Assembly (NCBI RefSeq): GCF_034669705.1
Contig: NZ_JAXMOR010000003.1
Coordinates: 124,001 to 188,000, forward strand
DNA length: 64,000 nt
Source of the DNA: Marinovum sp034669705
GTDB lineage: Bacteria > Pseudomonadota > Alphaproteobacteria > Rhodobacterales > Rhodobacteraceae
Direction: 5' to 3'
A model generated the notes under the pieces. It saw only the letters and a list, made by a program, of their open reading frames with translations, was not told the DNA's origin and searched no databases. The position numbers and the translations under genes are program-made. Of this stretch, positions 50,801 to 60,992 are shown piece after piece. How positions within the stretch are numbered: the stretch's first letter is position 1; each line of letters opens with the position of its first letter.

Positions 50801-52987
50801 TCAGCCTGCCTTGATCGCGTCTGGATTTGGCGCATATCTGCTCAGCATTTCCTCGATGGCGGCGCGTTTCAGTGGCTTGGTGATGTAATCGTCGAGCCCG
50901 GCCGCCAGCAGCGCCTCGCGGTCGCCGGTCATGGCATGGGCGGTGCAGGCGATGATCGGGGTGCGGTGGCCGCTGCCCTCCTCGAGCCGGCGGATCTCGC
51001 GGGTGGCCTGCTTGCCGTCCATCTCCGGCATCGAGATGTCCATGAAGATCACCTCTGGCCTGAGGTCGCGGAAGGCGGCCACCGCCTCGCGCCCGTTGTT
51101 GGCGAACTGCAGCTCGACCGGCAGCGATTTGACCATCTTGCGAAATACCAACTGGTTGGTCCTGTTGTCCTCGGCCAGCAGGATCCGCAACTGCGCGCCG
51201 GTGGCCGCGTCCGGCGCGGCGGGCGGGGCGCGTGGCGGCGGAGCGGGCGCGGCGGGTGGCGCCGAGGTGACGCCGCTGAGCACGTCGAACAGCCTGCCTC
51301 GCGGCACCGGCTTTTGCAGCACGGCATGGAGATGGCGCGCCGCCGGGTCCTGATCGGCGAAGCCGGTGTTGGAGCTGAGCATGACGATCGGCATCTGGTG
51401 ACCGGCGGCGCGCAGCGCCTCGGCCAGTTCCGGGCCGTCCAAATCGGGCATGTTGTGATCGGTCAGCACCAGGTCGAAGTCCGCGCCCCGCGCCACCTGG
51501 TCGAGCGCCTCGCGGCCGCTGGCGCAGCTTGCGGTCTCGACCTGCATCACCTGCAGCTGCTTTTGCAGGATCAGCCGGTTGACCGGCTGGTCGTCGACGA
51601 TCAACACCCGGCGCACATGGCGCGGCAGCACCGGCGGCTGCACGGTTTCGCCCGACGGGCAGGGCAGGGTGAGGTTGAAGCCAAAGCTCGAACCCTCGCC
51701 CGGCACGCTGTCGACCCAGACCTCGCCGCCCATCAGTCCGAGCAGCCGCTTGGTGATCGTCAGCCCCAGGCCGGTGCCCTCGAACTTGCGGTTGCGGTCG
51801 GTCTCGACCTGGTTGAACTCGCCAAAGACATGGCCGAGCTTGTCCGGCGCGATGCCGATCCCGGTGTCCTCGACCGTGACATGCACCGCCGAGGTGCCAT
51901 CGTCGCGCGGCACCCCGACCACCCGGGTGAGCACATGACCCTGAAGGGTGAATTTCACCGCGTTGCCGATGATATTGGTCAGCACCTGGCGGATGCGCCC
52001 CGGATCGCCGACGAATTGCGTCGGCAGGAAGATGTCGTAGTCGACCAGCAGCTCGATCCCCTTGTCGCGCGCGGCGGGCTGCAGCAGCATGACGATCTCG
52101 TGGATCGCGCGTTCCAGATCGAAGGGCTCGGGGTGCAGCTCCAGCTTGTCGGCCTCGATCTTGGAATAGTCGAGCACGTCGTTGATGATCACCAGCAGCG
52201 CCTCGCCGGAGCTGCGCATGGTGTTGACGTAGAGCCGCTGCTCCTCGGTCAGCTCGGTGTCGGTCAGCAGCTCGGCCATGCCGATCACGCCGTTCATCGG
52301 GGTACGGATCTCATGGCTCATGTTGGCGAGAAAGGCCGATTTGGCGCGGTTCGCCGCCTCGGCCCGGTTGCGCGCCCGGCGCAGGTTTTTCTCATATCGG
52401 ATGGTCTCGGTGATGTTCGACACCATGCTGACCACGTCGCCGGCCTCGCCGCGCCGGTCGTGCACCTTGATGTAACTGTCGTTCCACAGCCGCAGGGTCA
52501 CCGGGTCGGGGCTGGGCAGCTGCCAGCGGTTCAGCATCATCGCGCGCCAGTCCGCCGCCGTCAGGTCGCCGGTGTCGATGATGCCCTCCTCGGTGAGCAG
52601 CTGCAGAATGCGGGCAAAGGACACGCCGGGCTGGATCTCGTCGATGCCCTCGAACACCGAGAGATAGGCGGAATTGGCGAAGATCAGGCAGTGGCTGGCG
52701 TCGAAGAAGGCAAAGCCGTCCTCGATCGTCTCGACCGCCTGGCCGAGCCGGCGTTCGGCGACCTCGAGGTTCTGGGTGGCGCGGGAGAGATCGGATTTCA
52801 CCCGCTGGTTCTCGTCGCGCACGGTGGCCACTTCGGCGCGTTTCTCGACGATCTCCTCGCTCAGCGCGCGGGCGTGGTGGCCGAGCTTGCGGTTGGCGGC
52901 AAAGAGCTCGGCCTGCTTGAGCTCGAGCAGGCGCTCCGCCGCGAGGCGGGCGCGGCGTTCCTCGGCAAGTTTGCTGGCGAGACTCAT
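50801..52987 (-). CDS. soluble hybrid histidine kinase with PAS domain and two receivers
   Basis: The 728-residue protein has no membrane segment. Its parts in order are an N-terminal coiled coil (to about 85), a PAS domain (about 90-200), an HisKA with H-box ANMSHEIRTPMNGVIG (about 222-237), an HATPase (TGIGIAPDKLG and GTGLGLTITKRLLGLMGG), and two receivers. Receiver 1 has LTDHNMPDLDG, and receiver 2 has FMDISMPEMDG near residue 650. No output domain is present, so phosphate must go on to another protein. ATG at 52987 begins the coiled coil. A longer frame upstream is implausible. The partner is unknown. Confidence 0.9.
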   Translation of the reverse strand: MSLASKLAEERRARLAAERLLELKQAELFAANRKLGHHARALSEEIVEKRAEVATVRDENQRVKSDLSRATQNLEVAERRLGQAVETIEDGFAFFDASHCLIFANSAYLSVFEGIDEIQPGVSFARILQLLTEEGIIDTGDLTAADWRAMMLNRWQLPSPDPVTLRLWNDSYIKVHDRRGEAGDVVSMVSNITETIRYEKNLRRARNRAEAANRAKSAFLANMSHEIRTPMNGVIGMAELLTDTELTEEQRLYVNTMRSSGEALLVIINDVLDYSKIEADKLELHPEPFDLERAIHEIVMLLQPAARDKGIELLVDYDIFLPTQFVGDPGRIRQVLTNIIGNAVKFTLQGHVLTRVVGVPRDDGTSAVHVTVEDTGIGIAPDKLGHVFGEFNQVETDRNRKFEGTGLGLTITKRLLGLMGGEVWVDSVPGEGSSFGFNLTLPCPSGETVQPPVLPRHVRRVLIVDDQPVNRLILQKQLQVMQVETASCASGREALDQVARGADFDLVLTDHNMPDLDGPELAEALRAAGHQMPIVMLSSNTGFADQDPAARHLHAVLQKPVPRGRLFDVLSGVTSAPPAAPAPPPRAPPAAPDAATGAQLRILLAEDNRTNQLVFRKMVKSLPVELQFANNGREAVAAFRDLRPEVIFMDISMPEMDGKQATREIRRLEEGSGHRTPIIACTAHAMTGDREALLAAGLDDYITKPLKRAAIEEMLSRYAPNPDAIKAG

Positions 52988-53150
52988 CGCCCGGCTCCGG
53001 AAATGCTGCGGCTCATTCCCGGCACCTTGGCGAAAAGGGGTGAACAACTGCTTAAACGCCGGCCACGGCCGGGCCCCGCAGCCCGGCGGGAATCGTTGCC
53101 AGAGCGGCGGGCGGCATGAGACAGTGCCGGCATTGACCGGAGGATTTTGA

Positions 53151-56100
53151 ATGCGCCGTTTGCTCACCGCCCTGTCTTTTGCCCTCAGTGCCGCGCCTGC
53201 CTTGGCGCAGGATGTCCTGCCAGAGCGGCGGGTGGTGGTGTCGCGTGACGTGGATTTCTACGGCGCCGATCTGCAGGCGCTGTTCGACACCTCGCTCGAG
53301 GCCTGCCAGCGGATCTGCCTGGCGGACCCGGCCTGTGCTGCCTTCACCTTCAACAACCGCTCGAACGCCTGTTTCCCGAAATCCGCGGTCAGCGAACGGC
53401 TGGAGTACGAGGGCGCGCTTTCTGGCATGGTGCTGGCGACCGACCCTGCGGTGGCTCAGGGGGCCGTGGCGCGGGCCGAGGATCTGGGCTTCCTGTCGCA
53501 AGCCGATCTCGATGCCGCCCTGGCCCAGGCCCGGGGGCTCGGTGCGCTGCACATGGGGGGCAAGTGGACCGTCGAGGCATTGCTGCAGGCAACGCGCGAC
53601 CAGGAGGCGGCGGGCAACCCGGCCAATGCGCTGCACTGGACCGGCGCGGCGCTGGCACAAAGCGATGCCGGCGATCTCTGGGTCGACTATGGCCGTCTGG
53701 CGCTCGCCGGCGGCGCGGCCGACGATGCGGGCGAGCGGCTTTCCGCGATGGCGCTCTCGGCCGCGGTCAACGGCTACCTGCGAGCTGCCTCCGATCCCGG
53801 CCGCATTGCCGCGCTGCTGCTGCTGGCCGAGGCGCTGGAGGCCGAGGGGCGCGGGGCCGACATGCTGCCGGCGCTGCGGCTGGCCGAGACGATCGCGCCG
53901 CGCGGTGACGTCACTGCGGCGCTGGAGGCGGCGCTTGGCAAATACGGTTTCCGGATCATCGACCACCGCACCGAGAGCGACCGCGCCGAGCCGCGGATCT
54001 GCGTCGAATTCTCGGAGGACCTGCAGCGCGCCGGGCTCGATTACACGCCCTATGTACAGCTGCCCGACCCCGGGCTCGTGGTCAGCGCCACCGAACGCGA
54101 CATCTGCATCGGCGGCGTACGGCACGGCGCGCGCTATCAGCTGAGTTTCCGAAGCGGCCTGCCGGCGGCCTCCGGCGAGCAGCTCGCAGGTGACGTGACG
54201 ATCACGCAATATGTCCGCGACCGCGCGCCTGCAGTGGCCTTTCGCGGCCGGGCCTACGTGCTGCCACGCGCCGCCGGGGCCGGTCTGCCGATCGAGACGG
54301 TGAACCTGTCAGAGGTCGACCTGACCCTGCGCCGGGTCTCCGACCGCAACCTGCTGCGCGCGATCCAGGACAGCTATTTCGGCGCGCCGATGGGCAGTTA
54401 CGCCGAGCGCCGCTTCGAGCAGGAGGTCGGCGAGACGATCTGGCAGGGCACGGCCGAAGTCGAGAGCCGGCTGAACGCCGATGTCACCACCAGGCTGCCG
54501 GTCGGAGAGCTGCTGGCGGATCAGGCGGCGGGGATCTATGCGCTCACCGCGCGGGTGCCGGGGGCGGATGAATATTCCGACGACCGGGCGACGCAATGGT
54601 TCGTGCTCTCCGACCTCGGGCTGGCGAGCCTGTCGGGGACCGACGGGTTGCATGTCTTTCTGCGCGGCCTTGGAGATGCGGCACCGCGCGAGGGCGTCAC
54701 CGTGCAGCTGATTTCACAGGCCAACCGGGTGCTGGCCGAGGCCGAGACCGATGCCTCCGGGCACATACGCTTTGACCCCGGCCTGACCCGTGGCACCCAG
54801 GGTTCGGCGCCGGCGCTTCTGGTGGCCAAGACCGGCGATGACATCGCCTTTTTGTCGCTGCAGGACCCTGGGTTCGACCTGTCCGACCGCGGTGTCGAGG
54901 GGCGCGAGCCGGCCGGTCCGGTCGATGTCTTCCTCGCCACCGACCGCGGTGCCTATCGTGCCGGCGAGGTGATCCATGTCACGGCGCTGGCCCGCGATGC
55001 CCAGGCGCGTGCGATCGAGGGGCTGCCGCTTGTCGCCGTGCTGACCCGTCCCGACGGGGTGGAATACGCCCGCCATCTGTCGAGCGACGGCACGGCCGGC
55101 GGGCATGTCTTCGCGATGCCGCTGGGCGCCTCGGTGCCGCTCGGCACCTGGCGGATCGCTTTGCATGCCGATCCGCAGACCCCGGCGCTGGCGACGCAGG
55201 CCGTGCTGGTCGAGGATTTTCTGCCCGAGCGGATCGACTTCGACCTTGCATTGCCAGAGGGCCGGCTGACCGCGGCCGACCGCCCCGAGCTCACCGTCGA
55301 GGCGCGCTACCTGTTCGGCGCGCCGGGGGCTGATCTGCCGGCCGAGGTGCGTCTGCGGCTGACCCGGGCCGAGGAGATCGACGGCTGGCCGGGGTTCCGC
55401 TTTGGCCGCCATGACGTGGCGTTCGAGCCGCGCACCGAGTATCTCGAGGGCGATCTGCGCACCGATGCCAGCGGCCGGCTGGTGACGCCGCTGAGCTTTC
55501 CGGAGGTTTTTGGCGAGGCCGCCGGACTGCCGCTGCAGGCCGAGGTTGTCGTCAGCCTTTCGGAAGGTTCCGGCCGCCCGGTGGAGCGCCGGCTGACCCG
55601 CGAACTGGCCACCTCGGGCCCGGTGATCGGCATCAACCCGCTGTTCGACGGCGTGCTGCAGGAGGGCGCAGAGGCGCGCTTTCGGCTGATCGGTCTGGAT
55701 GGGGCCGGGGCGGCGACCGCGATGCCGGTGCGCTGGCGGCTCGACCGGGTGGAGACGCGCTACGAGTGGTACCAGCTGCACGGCCAGTGGAACTGGGAGC
55801 CGGTGGTGAGCCGCAGCGCGGTCGCGGACGGCGAGGTGACATTGGGCACCGCGCCGGTTGAGATCGGCGCCGACGTCGGTTGGGGCCAGTACGAGCTGGT
55901 GGTGGAACGGACGGGCGGAAATTACGTCGCCGCCTCGACCGCGTTCTGGGCCGGATGGTACGCGCCGGCCGAGACCGCCGAGACCCCCGACATGCTCGAG
56001 CTCTCGCTCGACAAACCCGCCTATCGCCCGGGCGAGACCGCCACCCTGCGGCTGGTGCCGCGTCATGCCGGCATCGCCCTGATCACCGTGATGTCGCACC

Positions 56101-58574
56101 GGCTGATCGGCATGCAGAGCGTCGCGGTCAGCGCCGGCGAAAATACTGTCACCCTGCCGGTGACCGAGGACTGGGGCGCCGGCGCCTATGTCTCGGCCAT
56201 GGTGATCCGGCCGATGGATGCTCCGGCCGGCCAGACGCCGTCGCGCGCGTTGGGGCTGGCCCATGCCGCCATCGATCCCGGTGACCGCGCGCTCGACGTG
56301 CGGTTGATCACCGACGACACCGCCGCGCCGCGCGGCCCGCTGAGCGCCACGGTCGGGGTCGGGGGCATCGCGGCGGGCGAGACCGCCTTTGTCACCGTGG
56401 CCGCCACCGATCTGGGCGTGCTCAACATCACCGGCTTCGACAGCCCCGATCCGCAGGGCCACTACTTCGGCCAGCGCAAGCTCGGGGTCGAGATGCGCGA
56501 CGTTTATGGCCGGCTGATCGACGGGCTCGACGGCGCCATGGGGCGGTTGCGCTCCGGCGGCGATGCCGGCGACAGCCTGCGCGCCAGCAGCCCGCCGCCG
56601 ACCGAAGACCTTGTGGCGCTGTTCAGCGGCCCGGTCGCGGTCGGGCCGGAGGGCCGGGCCGAGGTCAGCTTTGACATCCCCGAGTTCAACGGCACGATCC
56701 GCCTTGCCGCCATCGCCTGGTCGCCCACCGGCGTGGGACAGGCCGAGCGCGACGTGCTGGTGCGCGACCCGGTGGTGGTCACCGCCAGCCTGCCGCGCTT
56801 CCTGGCGCCGGGTGACGAAAGCCGGATGCTGCTCGAGATCACCCATGCCGACGGGCCGTCGGGGCAGATGCGCCTTGCGGTCAGCGCAGAGGGCGTCAGC
56901 CTGGAGACCGGTGCGCTGCCGGAGAGCGTGACGCTGGCCGATCAGGCCACCGCGCGGCTCACCGTGCCACTTTCGGCGCAGGCCGAGGGCGATCACGCCA
57001 TCACCGTCACGCTGACCACCCCGGCGGGCGAGAGCCTGAGCAAGCGCCTTGCCGTGCCGGTGCGCAACACCGACCCCGAGATCGCGCAGACCCGCCGCTT
57101 CAGCCTCGCCGCGGGCGAGACCTTTACCTTCGATGACAACATCTTTGCCGGCCTGGCCGCCCGCAGCGCTTCGGCGCTGATCGCCGCCGGTCCCTTGGCA
57201 CGGTTCGATGCGCCCCGGCTGCTGGCCGCGCTCGAGCGTTACCCCTATGGCTGCACCGAGCAGATCACCTCTCAGGCGCTGCCGCTGCTCTATATGTCAT
57301 CGGTGACCGAGGCGATGGGCCTGACCGAGACCGCCCGCCTGCAGGAGCGCATCGACCAGACCGTCGGCCGTATCCTGACCCGGCAGGCGCCGAACGGGGC
57401 CTTCGGCCTCTGGCGGGCGGAGTCCGGGGATTTCTGGCTCGACGCCTACGTCAGCGATTTCCTCAGCCGGGCGCGGGCGCAGGGCTTTGCAGTGCCGGAC
57501 GCGGCCTTTCGCCAGGCGATGGACAACCTGCGCAACCGGGTGAACTACGCCCCGGATTTTGACGCGGGCGGCGAGGATCTGGCCTATGCGCTGATGGTGC
57601 TGGCACGCGAGGGCAGTGCCGCGATGGGCGACCTGCGCTACTATGCCGACGTCAAGGGCCGCGCCTTCGCCACGCCGCTGGCGGCCGCGCAACTGGGTGC
57701 GGCGCTGGCGATGTATGGCGACCAGACCCGGGCGGACGCGATGTTTCGCATCGCCATGGACAAACTGGCCCGGCGGCCCGAGACCGAGGTACCGCTCTAC
57801 CGCACCGACTATGGCACTGACCTGCGCGACGCCGCCGGCGTCCTGTCGCTGGCGGTGGCGGCCGGCTCGGAGGCGGTGGATCGCGCCGCGCTGGTGCGAC
57901 GGATCGCCGCCACGGGGGCAGAGCTCTCGACCCAGGAACAGGCCTGGTCGCTGCTGGCGGCGCATGAGATGGTGACCGATCCCGCCGGCGGGAGCATCAG
58001 CCTTGATGGCGCCCCGGTCTCCGGGCCGCTGGTGCGCCGCTTCGGGGCCGGCGCCGCGCCGCGCAGCATCACCAACACCGGCGGCAGCGCGACCGACATC
58101 ACCCTCACCACCTTTGGCCGGCCTTTGGGTGCGGTCGCGGCGAGCGGCTACGGCTACCGGCTGGAGCGGCTGTACTTCACCCTCGAGGGCCAGCCGGTGA
58201 CCGGCCCGGTGGCGATGGGCGACAGGCTGGTCACGGTGCTGCGGGTGATCCCAGCCGAAGAGACCGGCGCGCGGCTGATGATCGACGATCCGCTGCCGGC
58301 GGGGTTCGAGATCGACAACCCCAACCTGCTGCGCTCGGGCGATGTGCGCGGGCTCGACTGGCTCGATCCGGTGCCGGCGCAGCATGCCGAGTTCCGCAGC
58401 GACCGCTTCCTCGCCGCGGTCGACCATCAGGGCGCGCGGCCGTTCGAGCTGGCCTACGTGGTCCGCGCAATCTCGCCCGGCGATTTCCACCACCCGGCGG
58501 CGGTGGTCGAGGACATGTACCGCCCGCAATACCGCGCGCGCACCGGCTCGGGGCGGCTGACGGTGACGGAATGA
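53151..58574 (+). CDS. yfhM: bacterial alpha-2-macroglobulin with N-terminal PAN/apple domain
   Basis: The 1807-residue protein has a signal peptide (LLTALSFALSAAPALAQ). A cysteine-containing PAN-like domain (about 25-100) reads DTSLEACQRICLADPACAAFTF. Macroglobulin-like domains follow, then the thioester motif CTEQ at Cys1368 within YPYGCTEQITSQ. Unlike E. coli YfhM it lacks a lipobox and may be soluble in the periplasm. Such proteins trap invading proteases and are usually paired with PBP1C, as here (ATGA overlap with pbpC). Confidence 0.93.
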   Translation: MRRLLTALSFALSAAPALAQDVLPERRVVVSRDVDFYGADLQALFDTSLEACQRICLADPACAAFTFNNRSNACFPKSAVSERLEYEGALSGMVLATDPAVAQGAVARAEDLGFLSQADLDAALAQARGLGALHMGGKWTVEALLQATRDQEAAGNPANALHWTGAALAQSDAGDLWVDYGRLALAGGAADDAGERLSAMALSAAVNGYLRAASDPGRIAALLLLAEALEAEGRGADMLPALRLAETIAPRGDVTAALEAALGKYGFRIIDHRTESDRAEPRICVEFSEDLQRAGLDYTPYVQLPDPGLVVSATERDICIGGVRHGARYQLSFRSGLPAASGEQLAGDVTITQYVRDRAPAVAFRGRAYVLPRAAGAGLPIETVNLSEVDLTLRRVSDRNLLRAIQDSYFGAPMGSYAERRFEQEVGETIWQGTAEVESRLNADVTTRLPVGELLADQAAGIYALTARVPGADEYSDDRATQWFVLSDLGLASLSGTDGLHVFLRGLGDAAPREGVTVQLISQANRVLAEAETDASGHIRFDPGLTRGTQGSAPALLVAKTGDDIAFLSLQDPGFDLSDRGVEGREPAGPVDVFLATDRGAYRAGEVIHVTALARDAQARAIEGLPLVAVLTRPDGVEYARHLSSDGTAGGHVFAMPLGASVPLGTWRIALHADPQTPALATQAVLVEDFLPERIDFDLALPEGRLTAADRPELTVEARYLFGAPGADLPAEVRLRLTRAEEIDGWPGFRFGRHDVAFEPRTEYLEGDLRTDASGRLVTPLSFPEVFGEAAGLPLQAEVVVSLSEGSGRPVERRLTRELATSGPVIGINPLFDGVLQEGAEARFRLIGLDGAGAATAMPVRWRLDRVETRYEWYQLHGQWNWEPVVSRSAVADGEVTLGTAPVEIGADVGWGQYELVVERTGGNYVAASTAFWAGWYAPAETAETPDMLELSLDKPAYRPGETATLRLVPRHAGIALITVMSHRLIGMQSVAVSAGENTVTLPVTEDWGAGAYVSAMVIRPMDAPAGQTPSRALGLAHAAIDPGDRALDVRLITDDTAAPRGPLSATVGVGGIAAGETAFVTVAATDLGVLNITGFDSPDPQGHYFGQRKLGVEMRDVYGRLIDGLDGAMGRLRSGGDAGDSLRASSPPPTEDLVALFSGPVAVGPEGRAEVSFDIPEFNGTIRLAAIAWSPTGVGQAERDVLVRDPVVVTASLPRFLAPGDESRMLLEITHADGPSGQMRLAVSAEGVSLETGALPESVTLADQATARLTVPLSAQAEGDHAITVTLTTPAGESLSKRLAVPVRNTDPEIAQTRRFSLAAGETFTFDDNIFAGLAARSASALIAAGPLARFDAPRLLAALERYPYGCTEQITSQALPLLYMSSVTEAMGLTETARLQERIDQTVGRILTRQAPNGAFGLWRAESGDFWLDAYVSDFLSRARAQGFAVPDAAFRQAMDNLRNRVNYAPDFDAGGEDLAYALMVLAREGSAAMGDLRYYADVKGRAFATPLAAAQLGAALAMYGDQTRADAMFRIAMDKLARRPETEVPLYRTDYGTDLRDAAGVLSLAVAAGSEAVDRAALVRRIAATGAELSTQEQAWSLLAAHEMVTDPAGGSISLDGAPVSGPLVRRFGAGAAPRSITNTGGSATDITLTTFGRPLGAVAASGYGYRLERLYFTLEGQPVTGPVAMGDRLVTVLRVIPAEETGARLMIDDPLPAGFEIDNPNLLRSGDVRGLDWLDPVPAQHAEFRSDRFLAAVDHQGARPFELAYVVRAISPGDFHHPAAVVEDMYRPQYRARTGSGRLTVTE

Positions 58575-60607
58575 GGCGTCTCGGCCTCTTCGCGCTGGTC
58601 CTGCTGCTTTGGGGCGCGGCGGCCGCGCGGGACGGGTTCGACGGCTGGGTGGCGGCGACGGTGCTGCCGCCGGTGCTGGCCGAGACCTCCGTCGAGGTGC
58701 GCGACCGCGACGGCCGGCTGCTGCGCGGCTACACGGTCGAGGACGGGCGCTGGCGGTTCTCGGTGACGCTGGACCAGATCGACCCGCTGCTGGTCGAGAT
58801 GCTGGTGGCCTACGAGGACCGGCGGTTCCACGCGCATGCCGGCGTCGACCTGATCGCCGTGACCCGCGCGGTGGCGCAGGCGCTGCGCCACGGCCGGGTG
58901 GTCTCTGGCGGCTCGACCCTGACGATGCAGGTTGCGCGGCTGCTGGAGGACAGCGGCACCGGCGCGCTGTCGGGCAAGCTGCGGCAGGCACGGCTGGCGC
59001 TGGCGCTGGAACGGCGGCTGACCAAGCGCGAGATCCTGACGCTCTATTTCACCCATGCGCCCTATGGCGGCAATCTCGAGGGGGTGCGGGCCGCCACACT
59101 GGGCTATTTCGGCAACGAGCCGCGCCGGCTGACCCCGGCCGAGGCGGCGCTCTTGGTGGCGCTGCCACAAAGCCCAGAGGGCCGCCGCCCCGACAAGCAC
59201 CGCGAGCGGGCTCTGGCAGCGCGCGACCGGGTGCTGGCGCGGATGCAGCGCTTTGCGGTGATCGATGACGAGACCGCGCAGGCCGCCCGGCACGAGCCGG
59301 TGCCTGCGGCGCGGCGGGATTTCCCGGTGCTGGCGGCGCATCTGGCCGACCGGGCGGGCCGTGCGGCGCCCTTTGCCGCGGTGCATGACCTGACGGTGGA
59401 CCGCGCGCTCCAGGCCCGCCTCGAGGCGCTGGCGGCGCGGGCAGTGCGCGGCCGCGGGGCGCATCTCTCGGTGGCGTTGGTGGTGGCCGATCACCACACC
59501 GGCGCGGTGCTGGCCTCGGTCGGATCGGCCGGGCTGGGCGCGGCAGAGACCCGCGACGGTTTCGTCGACATGACCCGGGCGCTGCGCTCGCCCGGCTCGA
59601 CCCTGAAGCCGCTGGTCTATGCCCTGGCCTTCGACCGCGGACTGGCCCATCCGCAGACCCTGATCGACGACAGCCCGGTGCGCTTCGGGGCCTACGCGCC
59701 GCAGAACTTCGACGGCCGGTTCCGCGGCGAGGTGACGGTGGAGCGCGCGTTGCAGATGTCGCTCAACATCCCGGTGGTGCGGCTGACTCAGGCTCTGGGA
59801 CCGGCGCATCTGATGGCGGCGCTTCGGCGCTCCGGTGCCGCGCCGGCGCTGCAGGGCGGTGCGCCGGGGCTGGCGGTTGCGCTAGGCGGTCTGGGGATGA
59901 CGCTGGAGGATCTGGTGCAGCTTTATGCCGCGCTGGCGCAGGGGGGAGCGGCGCGCGAGTTGCAGTGGCGCAAGGGTGCGGGGGCCGCGCCCGCTGCGCC
60001 GGTCACCGGTGCGGTCGCGGCCTGGCAGGTGGGGCATATCCTGTCGCGTATCGCCCCGCCGCCCGGCGCGCCGCGTGACTGGCTCGCCTACAAGACCGGC
60101 ACCTCCTATGGCCATCGCGACGCCTGGGCGTTGGGCTACGACGGCCGGCATGTGGCCGGGGTCTGGCTGGGCCGGCCAGATGGCACGCCGGTGCCGGGGG
60201 CCTTCGGCGGCGAGATCGCGGCGCCGGTGCTGTTCGAGGCCTTCCAGCTGCTGAAACCCGCGCCGGAGGCCCTGCCGCCGCCGCCGCCGGCCACGCTGAT
60301 GCTCCGCAATGCCGAGCTGCCGCAGCCCTTGCGGCACTTTCGCGCCCGGGACGGACAGTATCGCAGCGGTGACGGTCGGCTCGAGATGGTGTTTCCGCCG
60401 GATGGCGCGCAGCTCGCGGGCCGCGAGGTGACGGTCAAGCTGCGCCATGGCACGCCGCCCTTTACCCTGCTGCTGGACGGCGCGCCGCTGGTCACCGGCA
60501 CGCGCGAGCGGGCGCTGCCGGTCGAGTTGCCCTCGGCGGGGTTCTCGCGGCTGTCGGTGGTGGACGAGGCGGGGGCCTCGGTGGCCGCGATGGTGTGGCG
60601 GCCCTAG
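58571..60607 (+). CDS. pbpC: penicillin-binding protein 1C
   Basis: The 678-residue protein has a short N-terminal hydrophobic anchor. The glycosyltransferase domain shows VAYEDRRFHAHAGVD and GGSTLTMQVARLL. The transpeptidase domain shows the SxxK motif in SPGSTLKPLVYAL and KTGTSYGHRDAW. A C-terminal PBP1C domain begins near LPQPLRHF. It polymerises and cross-links peptidoglycan, probably to mend damage together with the macroglobulin. ATG overlaps the yfhM stop. Confidence 0.96.
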   Translation: MRRLGLFALVLLLWGAAAARDGFDGWVAATVLPPVLAETSVEVRDRDGRLLRGYTVEDGRWRFSVTLDQIDPLLVEMLVAYEDRRFHAHAGVDLIAVTRAVAQALRHGRVVSGGSTLTMQVARLLEDSGTGALSGKLRQARLALALERRLTKREILTLYFTHAPYGGNLEGVRAATLGYFGNEPRRLTPAEAALLVALPQSPEGRRPDKHRERALAARDRVLARMQRFAVIDDETAQAARHEPVPAARRDFPVLAAHLADRAGRAAPFAAVHDLTVDRALQARLEALAARAVRGRGAHLSVALVVADHHTGAVLASVGSAGLGAAETRDGFVDMTRALRSPGSTLKPLVYALAFDRGLAHPQTLIDDSPVRFGAYAPQNFDGRFRGEVTVERALQMSLNIPVVRLTQALGPAHLMAALRRSGAAPALQGGAPGLAVALGGLGMTLEDLVQLYAALAQGGAARELQWRKGAGAAPAAPVTGAVAAWQVGHILSRIAPPPGAPRDWLAYKTGTSYGHRDAWALGYDGRHVAGVWLGRPDGTPVPGAFGGEIAAPVLFEAFQLLKPAPEALPPPPPATLMLRNAELPQPLRHFRARDGQYRSGDGRLEMVFPPDGAQLAGREVTVKLRHGTPPFTLLLDGAPLVTGTRERALPVELPSAGFSRLSVVDEAGASVAAMVWRP

Positions 60608-60643
60608 GGTGGCGGAGGTGAAAGCATCCTGCGGGGTGGCGGA

Positions 60644-60666
60644 GGTGGGTTTGAAACCCACCCTAC
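60644..60666. repeat. family 3 palindromic repeat, copy 1
   Basis: GGTGGGTTT-G-AAACCCACC followed by CTAC. Confidence 0.85.
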
Positions 60667-60689
60667 GCCGGTGGGGAAGATTGGAGCGC

Positions 60690-60712
60690 GTAGGGTGGGG
60701 TTTACCCCCACC
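60690..60712. repeat. family 3 palindromic repeat, copy 2
   Basis: GTAGGGTGGGGTTTA then CCCCCACC, an imperfect member of the family. Confidence 0.75.
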
Positions 60713-60760
60713 GCCGTCTGGGCGTGCTGCCTTGCGTCGGTTCGATACCGTCGTGGGGGA

Positions 60761-60783
60761 GGTAGGTTGGAAACCCACCCTAC
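60761..60783. repeat. family 3 palindromic repeat, copy 3
   Basis: GGTAGGTTGGAAA then CCCACCCTAC, imperfect palindrome of the family. Confidence 0.78.
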
Positions 60784-60992
60784 ATGGGCGTGGCCGGCGG
60801 TTGAGCTCGAGGTGCCATTTCGGGCGGATTACCCAACTATCGGCGGAGTTTGGCGTCACGCGCAGGGTCAGTCGCCGGTGTTGCAGGTCGAAGTCGGGTT
60901 AGAAACCGACCCCGAGCGACAAGCGGCTGCGCGCGCCGCGTGAGGCGGACAGGGCGGGGCTGTCCCCCGCCGCCGCCCGCAGCCGGAGCGCC

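Larger units (their letters stand above)
60608..60992. other. 385-base intergenic region with three short palindromic repeats
   Basis: Three copies of a GTAGGGTGGGTTT-type palindrome lie here (separate entries). No gene is evident. Confidence 0.7.
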
